This document shows positions 13,021 to 23,418 of a stretch of DNA of 64,000 nucleotides, piece after piece. The stretch spans positions 30,207,966 to 30,271,965 of the forward strand of contig NC_091325.1 of NCBI RefSeq assembly GCF_038502225.1, written 5' to 3'. The position numbers and the translations under genes were made by a program. The DNA comes from Cherax quadricarinatus (Eukaryota > Arthropoda > Malacostraca > Decapoda > Parastacidae). The stretch's first letter is position 1; each line of letters begins with the position of its first letter. The notes below the pieces were generated by a model. The model ran no database searches and was not told the origin of the DNA. It was given only the letters and a program-made list of their open reading frames with translations.

Positions 13021-15000
13021 TTATTCAGTATTTATTTGGTTTTGAGTGAGTAAGTGAACTTTGAGAAGAGACTTGAATTTATAAACAGGTAGTGTTTCTT
13101 TTATATTTAAAGGTAATGAATTCCAGATTTTAGGGCCTTTTATGTGCATTGAGTTTTTGCATAGCGTGAGATGGACACGAGGAACATCAAAGAGTGATCT
13201 GTGCCTTGTATTATGGTCATGTGTTCTGTTGAGGTTGGCAAGGAGATGTTTGAGGGGAGGGTTAATATCAGAGTTAAGTGTTCTATGTATGTAATAAGTG
13301 CAATAATGAGTATGGATGTTTTGTATGGTGAGTAGGTTGAGTGTTTTGAATATTGGTGGAGTGTGCTGCCTGTAGTGAGAATTTGTTATCATTCTAACTG
13401 CAGCCTTTTGTTGGGTAATTAGTGGTCTGAGATGGTTAGTTGTTGTTGAGCCCCATGCACAAATTCCATAGGTGAGATAGGGGTAAATAAGAGAGTGATA
13501 TAGGGCCAGGAGGGCTGACTGTGGAGCATAGTACCGTATCTTCGATAGTATGCCTACAGTCTTGGAAATTTTCTTAGAAATTTGTTGTATATGTGTATGA
13601 TATTTGAGTCTATTATCGAGGTGGATTCCTAAGAATTTTCCCTCTGTTAGCTTTGTGATAGGTGATCCGTTTATTGTTATGTTAAGAGGTACATCTGTAG
13701 CTCTGTTACCAAACTGAATGAAGTAGGTTTTGTCAATGTTTAGTGTAAGTTTGTTAGTCCTCATCCAGGTAGATATTTTCTGTAGTTCGGTGTTTACAGT
13801 ACTGGCTAGCGTGACTGGGCTCGGGTGAGAGAAGACGTATGTGGTGTCATCTGCAAAAAGTGTGGGTTTGAGTAATTGCGAAGCATTTGGTAGGTCATTT
13901 ATGTATAGGAGAAAGAGAAGAGGGCCAAGGACACTTCCCTGTGGGACACCAACTGTAATTGGTTGTGCGGAAGAGCTTGCCCCATTAGCGTACACATATT
14001 GGCTTCTGTTGCTGAGGTATGAATTGAGGTAGTTGAGGGAGTGCCCTCTAATACCATAGTGTGACAATTTTACGTGGAGCAAGTCATGGTCAACTGTATC
14101 AAAAGCTTTACGTAAGTCAATGAAGATCCCCAGTGGGACTTCTTTTTTCTCTATTGCAGTGTATATATGTTCTAGCATGTGTATAATAGCATCATTAGTA
14201 TTTTTATTAGGCCTGAATCCAAATTGGCAGGGGTTGAGAATGTTATGGGAGATGAGGTAGGAGTAGATTCGTTTATGAATTAATTTTTCGAAGATTTTTG
14301 AGAGAGGGTGTAAATTGGATATTGGCCTATAGTTATTCAACTCTGTTTGGTCTCCTCCTTTATGGATCGGGGTGACCCTTGCTATTTTGAGAACTGTAGG
14401 GAAGGTGGAGGATTCAATGGATTTGTTAAAGAGTGTTGCAATGATTGGTGATAGTACTTGTGACGCATTTTTGTATATAAAGGGTGGTAAGGTATTTAAA
14501 TCTCCTGCCTTGTTTTTCAGTGCGTTGATAATAAGGGAGACTTCGTATGGGTTAGTCGGAGCTAGGAACAGTGTGTTCGGGTAGTTGCCAGTGAGGTAGT
14601 CATTTGGTGGGGTATCTGAGCTTGGGATATTATTGGCAAGGTTTTGACCTATAGTGGAGAAGAAATCATTGAGTCTGTTTGCTGTTTCTGCTGGTGGGAG
14701 TTGGGGTTCATCTGATTTTGTTAAATTTATTTCGCTATGTCGTGATATCTTTTTTGTTCCCAGAATTTCTGATAGGGTCTTCCAGGTCTTTTTTATATCA
14801 CCTCGTAAGTTGGATAATCTGTTCTCATAATACAATTTTTTTGCCCTTCTTATCAGGCTGGTTAGGATTGACGAGTAACGTTTTGTTTGGTCTCTGATTA
14901 TGTGACCCATTCTGTACTGTTTTTCATATCGGTGTTTTGTATTTATGGATTTGAGAATGCTGGGTGTTAGCCAGGGACTGTTCAGTCTCTTAGCTGTCAT
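13021..15000 (-). pseudogene. F3 ORF2, reverse transcriptase part
   Basis: 659 codons from ATG 15000. Order: a linker beginning LNSPWLTPSILKSI, a palm with IFIDLRKAFDTVDH (first catalytic aspartate), [20 protein letters not shown] and TLFADDTTYVF (catalytic FADD), a thumb region, and a C-terminal domain ending KIWNSLPLNIKE. The domain order and motif texture place it in the CR1/L2/Jockey group. In an intact copy it would be fused to the endonuclease upstream. Here it lies in the -1 frame relative to that domain, and the ATG at 15000 is probably internal rather than a real start. Confidence 0.93.
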
Positions 15001-15974
15001 CTGTTTAGTTTTTTAGGGCAGTGCTTGTTATAAAGGTATTGGGTCTTTTTTAGAAAATTATTAAAACATTCGTCAATATCTGTATAGATTTCTAGCTCAG
15101 TGTGCCAGTCAGTGTTTGTTACTGCTGTTGTGAAGTTATTAATGGCTGCCTCATTGTGAAGTCTGAAGGTGACTTTAGTAGTGTCTTGGGGTATTTTACC
15201 AAGAGTTGTTATGAGGAAAGTAGGGTAGTGGTCTGTGGTATTATCTGTAATTATGCCTGATTTTAAAGGGGATATGGTGTTGGTCCAGATGTGGTCAAGT
15301 AGGGAAACACTAGTCTCTGTAACTCTTGTAGGTTTTGTTACTGTTGGTAGCAACATGCAGTTACTCATTGTGTTTGTGAATTCAGTAACGTGTGGGTCCT
15401 GGTCTTGTAGGAGATTTATATTGAAGTCACCTGAGAGTAGTAAGTGATCTTTGTTCATGCGTGCATCAGTTATCATACTTCCTAGGTTTTGACTAAATTG
15501 GCTAATGTTTGATTGTGGAATTCTGTAGATGTTTATCACTGTGAGAGGTTTTTGTAGGTATTTGGATTTGAATTTAGCTATTATATATTCCCCATGTTCA
15601 TCCCTTGTGCAAGTATTAGTGATACATTCTAGTTGGTCTGAGTAGTATATAGCTGTGCCACCCCCTTGTTGGTCTGGCCTACAGTTGTGTATGGCTGTGT
15701 AACCAGGAATGGCATAGACATCTGTAGTATCAGGCTTTAGCCAGGTTTCAGTTAGTGTAATGATGGACATATTGGCATGCAAGGAATTTAGTAATGCTAG
15801 GAGGTCATCATAATGCTTGCTTAAAGATCTGATATTGTAGTTAAAGATAGTTATGTTGTTGTTGGCTCTGAGAAGTGCCTTTGATTGTTCTGCTGTGTAG
15901 TAATTACAGTAACTGTTTGAATCATTTAAGTCATTAAATAAGAGGTTGGTATCAGGATCAATGCTTGTAATCAT
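14997..15974 (-). pseudogene. F3 ORF2, endonuclease part
   Basis: Best start is the ATG at 15974 (MITSIDPDTN); a longer frame upstream uses a TTG. The AP-endonuclease landmarks are present: FNYNIRSL (Asn), LTETWL (Glu), LLSGDFNINLL (Asp/Asn) and TTDHYPTFLI (Asp-His). The frame reaches a TGA right after PKKLNR, four bases into the RT frame's ATG. An A6 run at 15010-15016 sits at the break; one more A would give PKKTKQ and join the two domains. Confidence 0.92.
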
Positions 15975-16064
15975 AAGATTTGTAGTGAATCTATAGTTAG
16001 AATTAAGTAAAAAATAAAGTAAATATTGTAAAGCTAAAAAAATAGCACCTGAAATATTTAACAA

Positions 16065-17395
16065 ATGTAAAAAATAATGAGCTAAGGTAGTTTTTTAAAG
16101 CTAAAATAAAGGAGACAATATAAAAGGGACTAAAATAATTTGTGGTGAACAAATAAAGTGATGATCAAATAATGGAGCTTGGGAATATGATAGTAGGTAG
16201 TACTTTAAAGGTAATTCTTTAAAGTTAGAATTATAATATAAAATTATAATATAAAAGGGACTAATATAAGTTGTGGTGAACAATAAAGTGGTAATCAAAT
16301 AAATAAGCTTTGTAGTATAATGGCAAAATAGTGAACTTATTAACTTTAGCACCTGAGAATAGCACCTTGATTAGTTTAACAATTGCGAATATATGATCTA
16401 AGGTAGTTATATAGAGCTAAAATAAAGGACAAAAAATATATAAGGGACTACAATTAAGTAATGGTAAACAAGTTAAATGGACAGATAGTCACTATGAGAT
16501 AATATTGGTTTAGGAGTAAGATCTGATTTGTAATATTAAATAAGTTGAGCAGTTTATTGCACAATAAAAAGTAAAAAAAATGAGGTAGTTGGTACTAGCT
16601 AGCAAAAGATAGTTTTGGTACTTGCAAAAAAGTAATTGGAATATACACTAATTGCACACACAATAAAAAGTGACTAAAAAAACAAGTAGTGGTAAAAAAA
16701 TTAAATGGACAGGTAAGAACAATGAATAATGGTAATGTCTTGGTTATAATATGATAGTAAGATGGTAGACAGGTACAAAGGATTATATAAAGGTTGGAGT
16801 TGAATATGCAAACTTGAAAATTTGGCAACAAAATGTTATGGGAAGTATAAAATAATGTTTAATGTACAAAAGTAAAATTGACTGGTAGTAAATATGGTGT
16901 TTAATAAAATTTTAGTAAGTAATAATGATTACAAAAAAAGTGAAAAAGTAATGTTTATTTCATTCAATATTGCACTGGTAGTTATACTAGAGGTTATATG
17001 GCAGTACAAGGTAATTAAGAGTACTCTAAGATAGTAAATGTGGTATAAAACAGGTAAAGGTAATTAGACAAGTAATGGTTATTAAATGTCAAAAATGTTA
17101 AGAGTAAATTGAAATTATAGTAAGAATGATAATTATTAATTTTAGTAAGTAATATCAATTGATAGTATTTAAAAAAATATGAGGTAGTAATATGGACAGA
17201 GATAGTATCAATTCAGCTAATGTTTAAGCAAACAATAGTAAATAAGAAAATTACATAAGGTGACTTATGCTTACTAGTAAAATCACAAAATGAGGTAGTT
17301 GATTATTTAAATACTAAGAGATTGTACAATGAAATTTGAACAATAATGGAGCAAAACATACACTACACTACGTAGGCTTTTAGGTTGGACATTGT
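16065..17395 (-). other. Spacer between F3 ORF1 and ORF2
   Basis: Very A-rich non-coding DNA of 1.3 kb inside the LINE. It contains degenerate repetition of a block read on the plus strand as AAAGGGACTAAAATAA followed by GTGGTGAACAA and AAGTGATGATCAAA (about 16125, 16255, 16440 and 16670). Most LINEs have short or overlapping ORF junctions, so a spacer this long is unusual. Confidence 0.75.
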
Positions 17396-18385
17396 TTAGT
17401 TATTCTCTGTAAGATTAGTATCCCTGAGAAATCGTGATAGATCATTCTCGTTCGTGATTGTGTACAGTTGACCTATATTTGTTTTCCTAACTAGAATTTT
17501 CTCATCCCGTGTGAAGCATTGGTGTATTGCGTCATTATTCTCCCGCTTAAGTTTTCTGACTCTATACAGGAGGTTCTGACGTTTTTTGGTAAGACACTCG
17601 TTTATGTATACCTCTTTCTTTACTTTAATAGATGCAATAATTAAGTCTTTTTTCCTGTCATGTGAGTGGAATCTAAGCATAACACTTTTTCTACCATGGG
17701 ATCCTAGTAACCTGGCTTCTTTTATTTCAGACTCTGGTACAATAACACTTGTTTGGTCCTTTATGATCTGCAGAGTAATTTCTTTACTGTTTGTTTGGTT
17801 CATATCACTGGGAAAAAGTGGACTGTTAACTATTACTGCGTCCGATAGTTTATCTCGTTCAGTTTTATCTTCTTGGAGAGCAAAGTAGTCGCTGAACTGG
17901 TTATCTAAGTTGTTCTTCCATTCTTTTACTGCTTCTTCAACCTTTGTATTAAGAGATATTATTTGTTGGGTATGGCTATCTATGACTGGATGGATGGTCT
18001 TGTCACAGTTTGTCATTCCTGGTGTTGATAACTTTTGTTCAAGACTGAGGATTTTGTTCTCGAGTTGTGTCATCCTGGTGTCTTGTTTTGTTAGCGTCTC
18101 TCGAAGATTCATATTTTCAATAACTAAGTTGGAGATGTATGACTTTAGGGTATCTGGATCGTTGGTCATACCTGAGAGACTACTTGGTAGGTTGAATCCG
18201 GGGAAGAGAGGGGAGGATGGGCTGGTGGCAGCCATGTTTGTTGTTATTGTTGTGGTGTCGCCTTGAGTGGTGGTGAGTGGGGTGGTTGCTGGGCCGGCGT
18301 CCTCCTGACTACACTTGTTGAATAGTTGATTTTTCGGCGTTTTCTTGCTGGCCTTGGTGCTGTTTCCTCTTAGATTGCGCCTCAT
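17396..18385 (-). CDS. F3 ORF1, RNA-binding coiled-coil protein
   Basis: 329 codons from ATG 18385 to the stop at 17396. The N-terminus is basic (MRRNLRGNSTKASKK). A Thr/Pro-rich linker follows, then a leucine-heptad coiled coil at about residues 85-150 (LVIENMNLRETL and TQLENKILSLEQKL). An alpha/beta domain at about 180-325 has an RRM-like and C-terminal pattern similar to ORF1p of other LINEs (ARLLGSHGRKSVMLRF, then RQNLLYRVRKLKREN and ILVRKTNIGQLYTI). Such proteins trimerise and chaperone the element RNA. No zinc knuckle is present. The frame is intact. Confidence 0.85.
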   Translation of the reverse strand: MRRNLRGNSTKASKKTPKNQLFNKCSQEDAGPATTPLTTTQGDTTTITTNMAATSPSSPLFPGFNLPSSLSGMTNDPDTLKSYISNLVIENMNLRETLTKQDTRMTQLENKILSLEQKLSTPGMTNCDKTIHPVIDSHTQQIISLNTKVEEAVKEWKNNLDNQFSDYFALQEDKTERDKLSDAVIVNSPLFPSDMNQTNSKEITLQIIKDQTSVIVPESEIKEARLLGSHGRKSVMLRFHSHDRKKDLIIASIKVKKEVYINECLTKKRQNLLYRVRKLKRENNDAIHQCFTRDEKILVRKTNIGQLYTITNENDLSRFLRDTNLTENN

Positions 18386-18668
18386 AATACTACAGGAATT
18401 GTTGTAGTTAAGAAGAAGTTGTAGTTATACAAAGTTTAGGGTTACGTTGTTCGGCTGGCAGCGGGATGTTGCTTTCGGTTTGTGGGCAGTCTTCCTTTGA
18501 TCTCTATTATGTTCGATTTGTAGGTTTCACTGTTGGTAATCTTTGGTCATTCTGGGTGCTACGTTGGGTAATGCAGTTTTGCATGTAACTAGGTCATCAT
18601 AGGAGCATTGGTAGCTCTGGTAGTTGGAGAAAAGTACGGAGCTTGGAGGTCGCTGCTGCCGCTGCCTT
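18386..18668 (-). promoter_or_regulatory. F3 LINE 5' leader (putative internal promoter)
   Basis: GC-richer than the rest of the element and starts on the minus strand with GGCAGCGGCAGCAGCGACCT. LINEs of this group usually carry an internal promoter here. No TATA-like motif is seen. The role is inferred from position only. Confidence 0.45.
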
Positions 18669-18685
18669 AACATTTGCATTTATAA

Positions 18686-18962
18686 TTCATTACTATTGTG
18701 ACCATGTGTGGATGTGTCAGTGGCTCATTACTTGGTAATTTGTCCATGGTTGTAACCTTGTATTAGAGTGTATACAGTTCATTACCTTTGTAACTTGCCA
18801 TGATTGTGACCAGATCTACCTGGAGTTCATTACCTTTGTAACTAGTTCAGCTATCATAACTTTGGGGTCCAGTCCCTGGACCCATTATGTACCTCTGTAA
18901 TCTTTTGACTACTGCCCATGTGATGGGTATGGGGTGCATAATAAAGATATTAAACTAAATAA
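18686..18962 (+). repeat. Dispersed repeat R1, copy 2
   Basis: Plus-strand counterpart of 3586-4073, ending GGTGCATAATAAAGATATTA then AACTAAAT. It lies right upstream of the F3 LINE's 5' end in the opposite orientation. Confidence 0.75.
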
Positions 18963-19321
18963 TGTCCCCCCTCTGCAGCATCACTCCTCCGGCTGTTCTG
19001 TCCCTCCCCTTACTCGAAATTTCTTTAAGAGTCCAATTAGAATCATATTTTAATATGCAATTATTATGTTATTCATTTATGTGTTCTCATTTAGGAAATT
19101 ATGTAAAAAATTCCCACAATCTCCACTACACACTATATAAAACTATCAAAAATACACACTATATAAACTATCTCTACACAATATGAGATTGTGTAGAGAT
19201 AGTTTATATCACCAATACACTTTATTACATCTACTATCTATAAAATAGATTTCAAGTGAGTTGAGGTAGGTAATTCATAACCTAACCATATAAATCTCTG
19301 TGTAAACAAAAAAGATGAGAC

Positions 19322-19323
<2 letters not shown>
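18963..19323. other. No gene; satellite phrase and a 22-bp palindrome
   Basis: Contains two copies of the CACTATATAAAACTATC phrase (19125-19160). A perfect inverted repeat follows, with 22-bp arms at 19161-19182 and 19188-19209 around ATGAG, reading ATATAAACTATCTCTACACA on the left arm. No coding frame of note. Confidence 0.7.

Positions 19324-19396
<73 letters not shown>
19324..19396. repeat. (GA)n microsatellite
   Basis: 73 bp of pure GA. A second short GA run is at 20006-20028. Confidence 0.97.
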
Positions 19397-19399
<3 letters not shown>

Positions 19400-19996
19400 A
19401 CTTGAACAATACTTGCTCAATACTCTTTAAGTCCCATAACCATTTTATTAACTTATATAATGCCAGTATCTGACCTGTTTCACAAATGGTGCTGAGCATC
19501 GCCTCTCATCACTGAAGATGTCAGGAGCAAAAGTTTTCTATTAATTATGTGTCAGTGTTTGTTCAAGTGTCTTTTCAAACTACTTAAAACACAAGTTGAA
19601 GTTGTTTTTATAATTTCATAAATATTTGGCCAAAGACTCCTGGTCAAGTACGTCTGGCAACACCCAGGTACCTCCAGCAGCAGCTCCTGCACCACATAAT
19701 TTCACTCACTTCATAATGGGTTTTGCTTTTCTAGCTTTCGGTGGACCATATACACAAAATCGAAAATATCAGAAAATTATTTTTCCATACAAAAACTTGT
19801 AAAGTTCTGCAACATTTTGGCATAAATTTATTTTTTTTATATTTATAAAGTGAACAAGTGTAACCACAACAATTGATGTTATTATGTCATAGGACATTTA
19901 TTCCTCCATTTGTACTAAATTTTCAGCAATTTTTACCTATTTTATATTTGTTTGTTTTATCTGCATTGCACGAAATGCATTTGGCATCATTACAGA

Positions 19997-20028
<32 letters not shown>

Positions 20029-20217
20029 TTTACAGAGTTATCTCAAGTGTTGATCAGACGTTATGACTGTCAGGGCTCACAATCGCCAGCTAAAACTAAT
20101 GTATACTTAAGCTATTTTTAATACTTTAATTATTCCATCAATTAAAGGTTTTGCAAAAATCAGCAAGAAAAGTAAGTAACATTTAAAAGTATTGCAAACA
20201 AACATATTAGGAAAAAA
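19397..20217. other. No gene recognised
   Basis: No frame or family resemblance. AT-rich, with a short GA run near the end. Confidence 0.5.
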
Positions 20218-20631
20218 CTGCTCCTAAAGCCAATAATAACCCAACAAAAAGCTGCAGTAAGAATAATCACTAAATCCCATCCCTGGCAACACACCCCCCC
20301 ACTCTTCATAGATCTAAACTTACTCCCTGTTCAGTACATCCACACTTACTACTGTGCAATCTACATCTACAGGACCTTAAACTCCAATATCAACCTTGAC
20401 CTAAAAAGCTTTCTTGATAGTTGTGACAGAACCCACAGGCATTACACCAGACACAAACATCTCTACGACATTCCCCGTGTCCGACTAAACCTTTACAAAA
20501 ATTCAATGTATGTCAAAGGCCCTAAAATCTGGAATACCCTACCTGAGAACTCTAGAACTGCAGACACATTCATCACCTTCAAAACTACCATTAGAAAACA
20601 TCTTATCTCCCTGATACACCCCGTCAACTAA
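20218..20631 (+). pseudogene. C-terminal RT fragment of an F3-related LINE
   Basis: An open frame without a start codon reads LLKPIITQQKAAVRIITKS, then HTPPLFIDLNLLP, IYIYRTLNSNI and KGPKIWNTLPENS to a TAA at 20629-20631. It aligns with the C-terminus of the F3 RT (ITQQKAAVRMITNS, YYIHRTLNSDI, KGPKIWNSLPLN) at moderate identity. It is therefore a related but distinct LINE, truncated at its 5' end in the RT thumb. Confidence 0.88.
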
Positions 20632-21026
20632 CTACACGAATACCACCTGGTGGTTCACACTTACACTCACTCACCCATTTGACCATAAACAGAAATATTA
20701 ATCTCAATCTTAAAATAATGAATCCTATGATACTCCAATACTGAAAATATGTACTGTGCCAAAACAAAAGCATTCACATTGCTAAACTCACAAACTAATA
20801 TTTAGTCACTTAGCCATAATACCAACTTACCTCATAATTTGTAATATTTTATAATAAAGAATTAAACTAAGTCTGCCCGAAATGCCTAGCCATGCTAAGC
20901 TTTCTAGTGGTACACTCTGTAATCATTATTTAACTACATGTAAACCACACAACAACCAAATTCTGTAAATTCAACATTGTAATCTTTATAGAGAATAAAC
21001 TTTGAATTTGAATTTGAATTTGAATT
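20632..21026 (+). mobile_element. 3' UTR and (GAATTT)n tail of the same LINE
   Basis: Non-coding downstream region ending in AATAAACTTTGAATTTGAAT and further GAATTT units (21001-21026). A tandem hexamer tail replaces poly(A), as in CR1/L2-type elements. Confidence 0.8.
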
Positions 21027-21310
21027 GTTAGTTGTAGAGACAGTGCTCTGTGATGGACAGGTGTGAGACTATATAAAGTTATCGTGCTCTTTCACACTCT
21101 GTACAAGAAAATATCTATGAATGCTACAGTGATAACCCCAGAAAACACTATTTTCACGTTGCTTTGCTCATAAACACCGCCACTCTGATAACAGAATATA
21201 AATTTGTACTTAATTACAATGTTTGGATTGAAAACTATTTACATTAAATTCTCTATAAGTGTCATCGAGGACCGTGTCTTGCTTCCATTGGGAGCTTTCC
21301 ATCTTGTCCT
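21027..21310. other. No gene recognised
   Basis: No frame. Leads into the minisatellite. Confidence 0.5.
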
Positions 21311-22510
21311 TCAGGCTGCGACTCACACCCAGGTAGCTACTCACTACTAGATGAACATGGACAGCAGGTATAAGACGACTAATACCCAGGTAGCTCCTTA
21401 CTGCTAGGTCAACAGGGACAGCAGGTATAAGATGACTAACACCCAGGTAGCTACTTGCTGCTAGGTCAACAGGGACAGAAGGTATAAGATGACTAACACC
21501 CAGGTAGCTACTTGCTGCTAGGTCAACAGAGACAGCAAGTATAAGATGACTAACACCCGGGTAGCTACTTACTGCTAGGTCAACAGGGACAGCAGGTATA
21601 AGATGACTAATACCCAGGTAGCTACTTACTGCTAGGTCAACAGGGACAGCAGGTATAAGATGACTAACACCCAGGTAGCTACTTACTGCTAGGTCAACAG
21701 GGACAGCAGGTATAAGATGACTAACACCCAGGTAGCTACTTACTGCTAGGTCAACAGGGACAGCAGGTATAAGATGACTAACACCCAGGTAGCTACTTAC
21801 TGCTAGGTCAACAGGGACAGCAGGTATAAGATGACTAACACCCAGGTAGCTACTTACTGCTAGGTCAACAGGGACAGCAGGTATAAGATGACTAACACCC
21901 AGGTAGCTACTTACTGCTAGGTCAACAGGGACAGCAGGTATAAGATGACTAACACCCAGGTAGCTACTTACTGCTAGGTCAACAGGGACAGCAGGTATAA
22001 GTTGACTAACACCCAGGTAGCTACTTACTGCTAGGTCAACAGGGACAGCAGGTATAAGATGACTAACACCCAGGTAGCTACTTACTGCTAGGTCAACAGG
22101 GACAGCAGGTATAAGATGACTAACACCCAGGTAGCTACTTACTGCTAGGTCAACAGGGACAGCAGGTATAAGATGACTAACACCCAGGTAGCTACTTACT
22201 GCTAGGTCAACAGGGACAGCAGGTATAAGATGACTAACACCCAGGTAGCTACTTACTGCTAGGTCAACAGGGACAGCAGGTATAAGATGACTAACACCCA
22301 GGTAGCTACTTACTGCTAGGTCAACAGGGACAGCAGGTATAAGATGACTAACACCCAGGTAGCTACTTACTGCTAGGTCAACAGGGACAGCAGGTATAAG
22401 ATGACTAACACCCGGGTAGCTACTTACTGCTAGGTCAACAGGGACAGCAGGTATAAGATGACTAACACCCAGGTAGCTACTTACTGCTAGGTCAACAGGG
22501 ACAGTATGTA
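21311..22510. repeat. 57-bp minisatellite, about 20 copies
   Basis: Units begin ACACCCAGGTAGCTACTTAC and contain GGTCAACAGGGACAGCAGGT and ATAAGATGACTA. Spacing is exactly 57 bp in the centre (for example 21711 and 21768). The first four units are more diverged (TACTTGCTGC, GACAGAAGG) while the central ones are nearly identical, as expected when homogenisation is strongest in the middle. The unit length is a multiple of three but every frame has stops. Confidence 0.95.
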
Positions 22511-22950
22511 TAATGAAATATGCACAGTGTTTTCAGCCAAGTCGGAGACAATTATAAAGTGACATCAGCCCTCACTTTTTTTATTTGGGGGAGGGGATAA
22601 GGGCAAATGTTTTAGAAAAACTAAATTTTTTTTCCGGAGGTGAAAAATATGCATATTATTGCATCTGAAATCATCTAAAATCGATTAGTCATTTATTTAT
22701 TACTTGCCAGTATCAAAAGTACATTTATCATTGCCAATATTTGTATCCTTCTGAGAATTGTATTGCCAAATCACATTATTCTTTTTATTATTATTCCTTT
22801 GACGATCTTCATGGAACTTTTATTCATACTTACCATACTAAGAATATTAAAAAATGGATGAAAATGGATAAACAAACGAATGAGGGGATTAAGCCCTTTT
22901 GTTTTCAATTTTCTGTATTGGATAGGAAAAGCCACTGAGTCTTGCTTTTC
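22511..22950. other. No gene recognised
   Basis: AT-rich. A 65-codon plus-strand frame at 22741 has no family resemblance. Confidence 0.5.
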
Positions 22951-23030
<80 letters not shown>

Positions 23031-23037
23031 TAGACAG
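22951..23037. repeat. (GA)n plus (GACA)n microsatellite
   Basis: GA dinucleotides change into GACA tetranucleotides at about 23005, a common compound microsatellite form. Confidence 0.96.
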
Positions 23038-23215
23038 AATTATCGGAGTAAAATGCTACGAATGTCATACTGTCATTCAACTAAACATGAATATCATTAT
23101 TATATTCTTTGTCAGAATGAATGATCAGTTATGATATAATTCCCACCTGCATATTTAATATCAGGCCTTTAACTAAAATACAGCAGATTAACATTATATA
23201 CAGAAATCTACAATT

Positions 23216-23418
23216 CCACCACCAATCATCGTCTTTGTTACAACACTAAGTGTGGGAACACCAATCATCGTCTTTGTTACAACACTAAGTGTGGGAACAC
23301 CAATCATCGTCTTTGTTACAACACTAAGTGTGGGAACACCAATCATCGTCTTTGTTACAACACTAAGTGTGGGAACACCAATCATCGTCTTTGTTACAAC
23401 ACTAAGTGTGGGAACACG
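23216..23418. repeat. 39-bp tandem repeat, five copies
   Basis: Five near-identical 39-bp units containing AATCATCGTCTTTGTTACAA and CACTAAGTGTGGGAACACC. Because 39 is a multiple of three, both strands give repetitive open frames, which I do not regard as genes. The last unit abuts the truncated 5' end of the F1 LINE. Confidence 0.95.

Larger units (their letters stand above)
12680..18668 (-). mobile_element. Near-complete CR1/Jockey-type LINE (F3)
   Basis: About 6 kb on the minus strand. It has a 5' leader (18386-18668), ORF1, a 1.3-kb spacer, ORF2 with endonuclease and RT, a 340-bp 3' UTR and a tandem AAAT tail (12680-12706). The only obvious lesion is a one-base frame break between endonuclease and RT at 15010-15016. 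Both ORFs are otherwise open, so the copy is young. No clear target duplication was found because the 5' flank merges with repeat R1. Confidence 0.9.

Noticed and set aside
15010..15016. Canonical A AAA AAC slippery heptamer
   Set aside because: The heptamer is present as letters but not aligned with the endonuclease reading frame; simple slippage on the A run or a base deletion is more likely.
21311..22510. Repeat protein from the 57-bp minisatellite
   Set aside because: All six frames contain stops in each unit.
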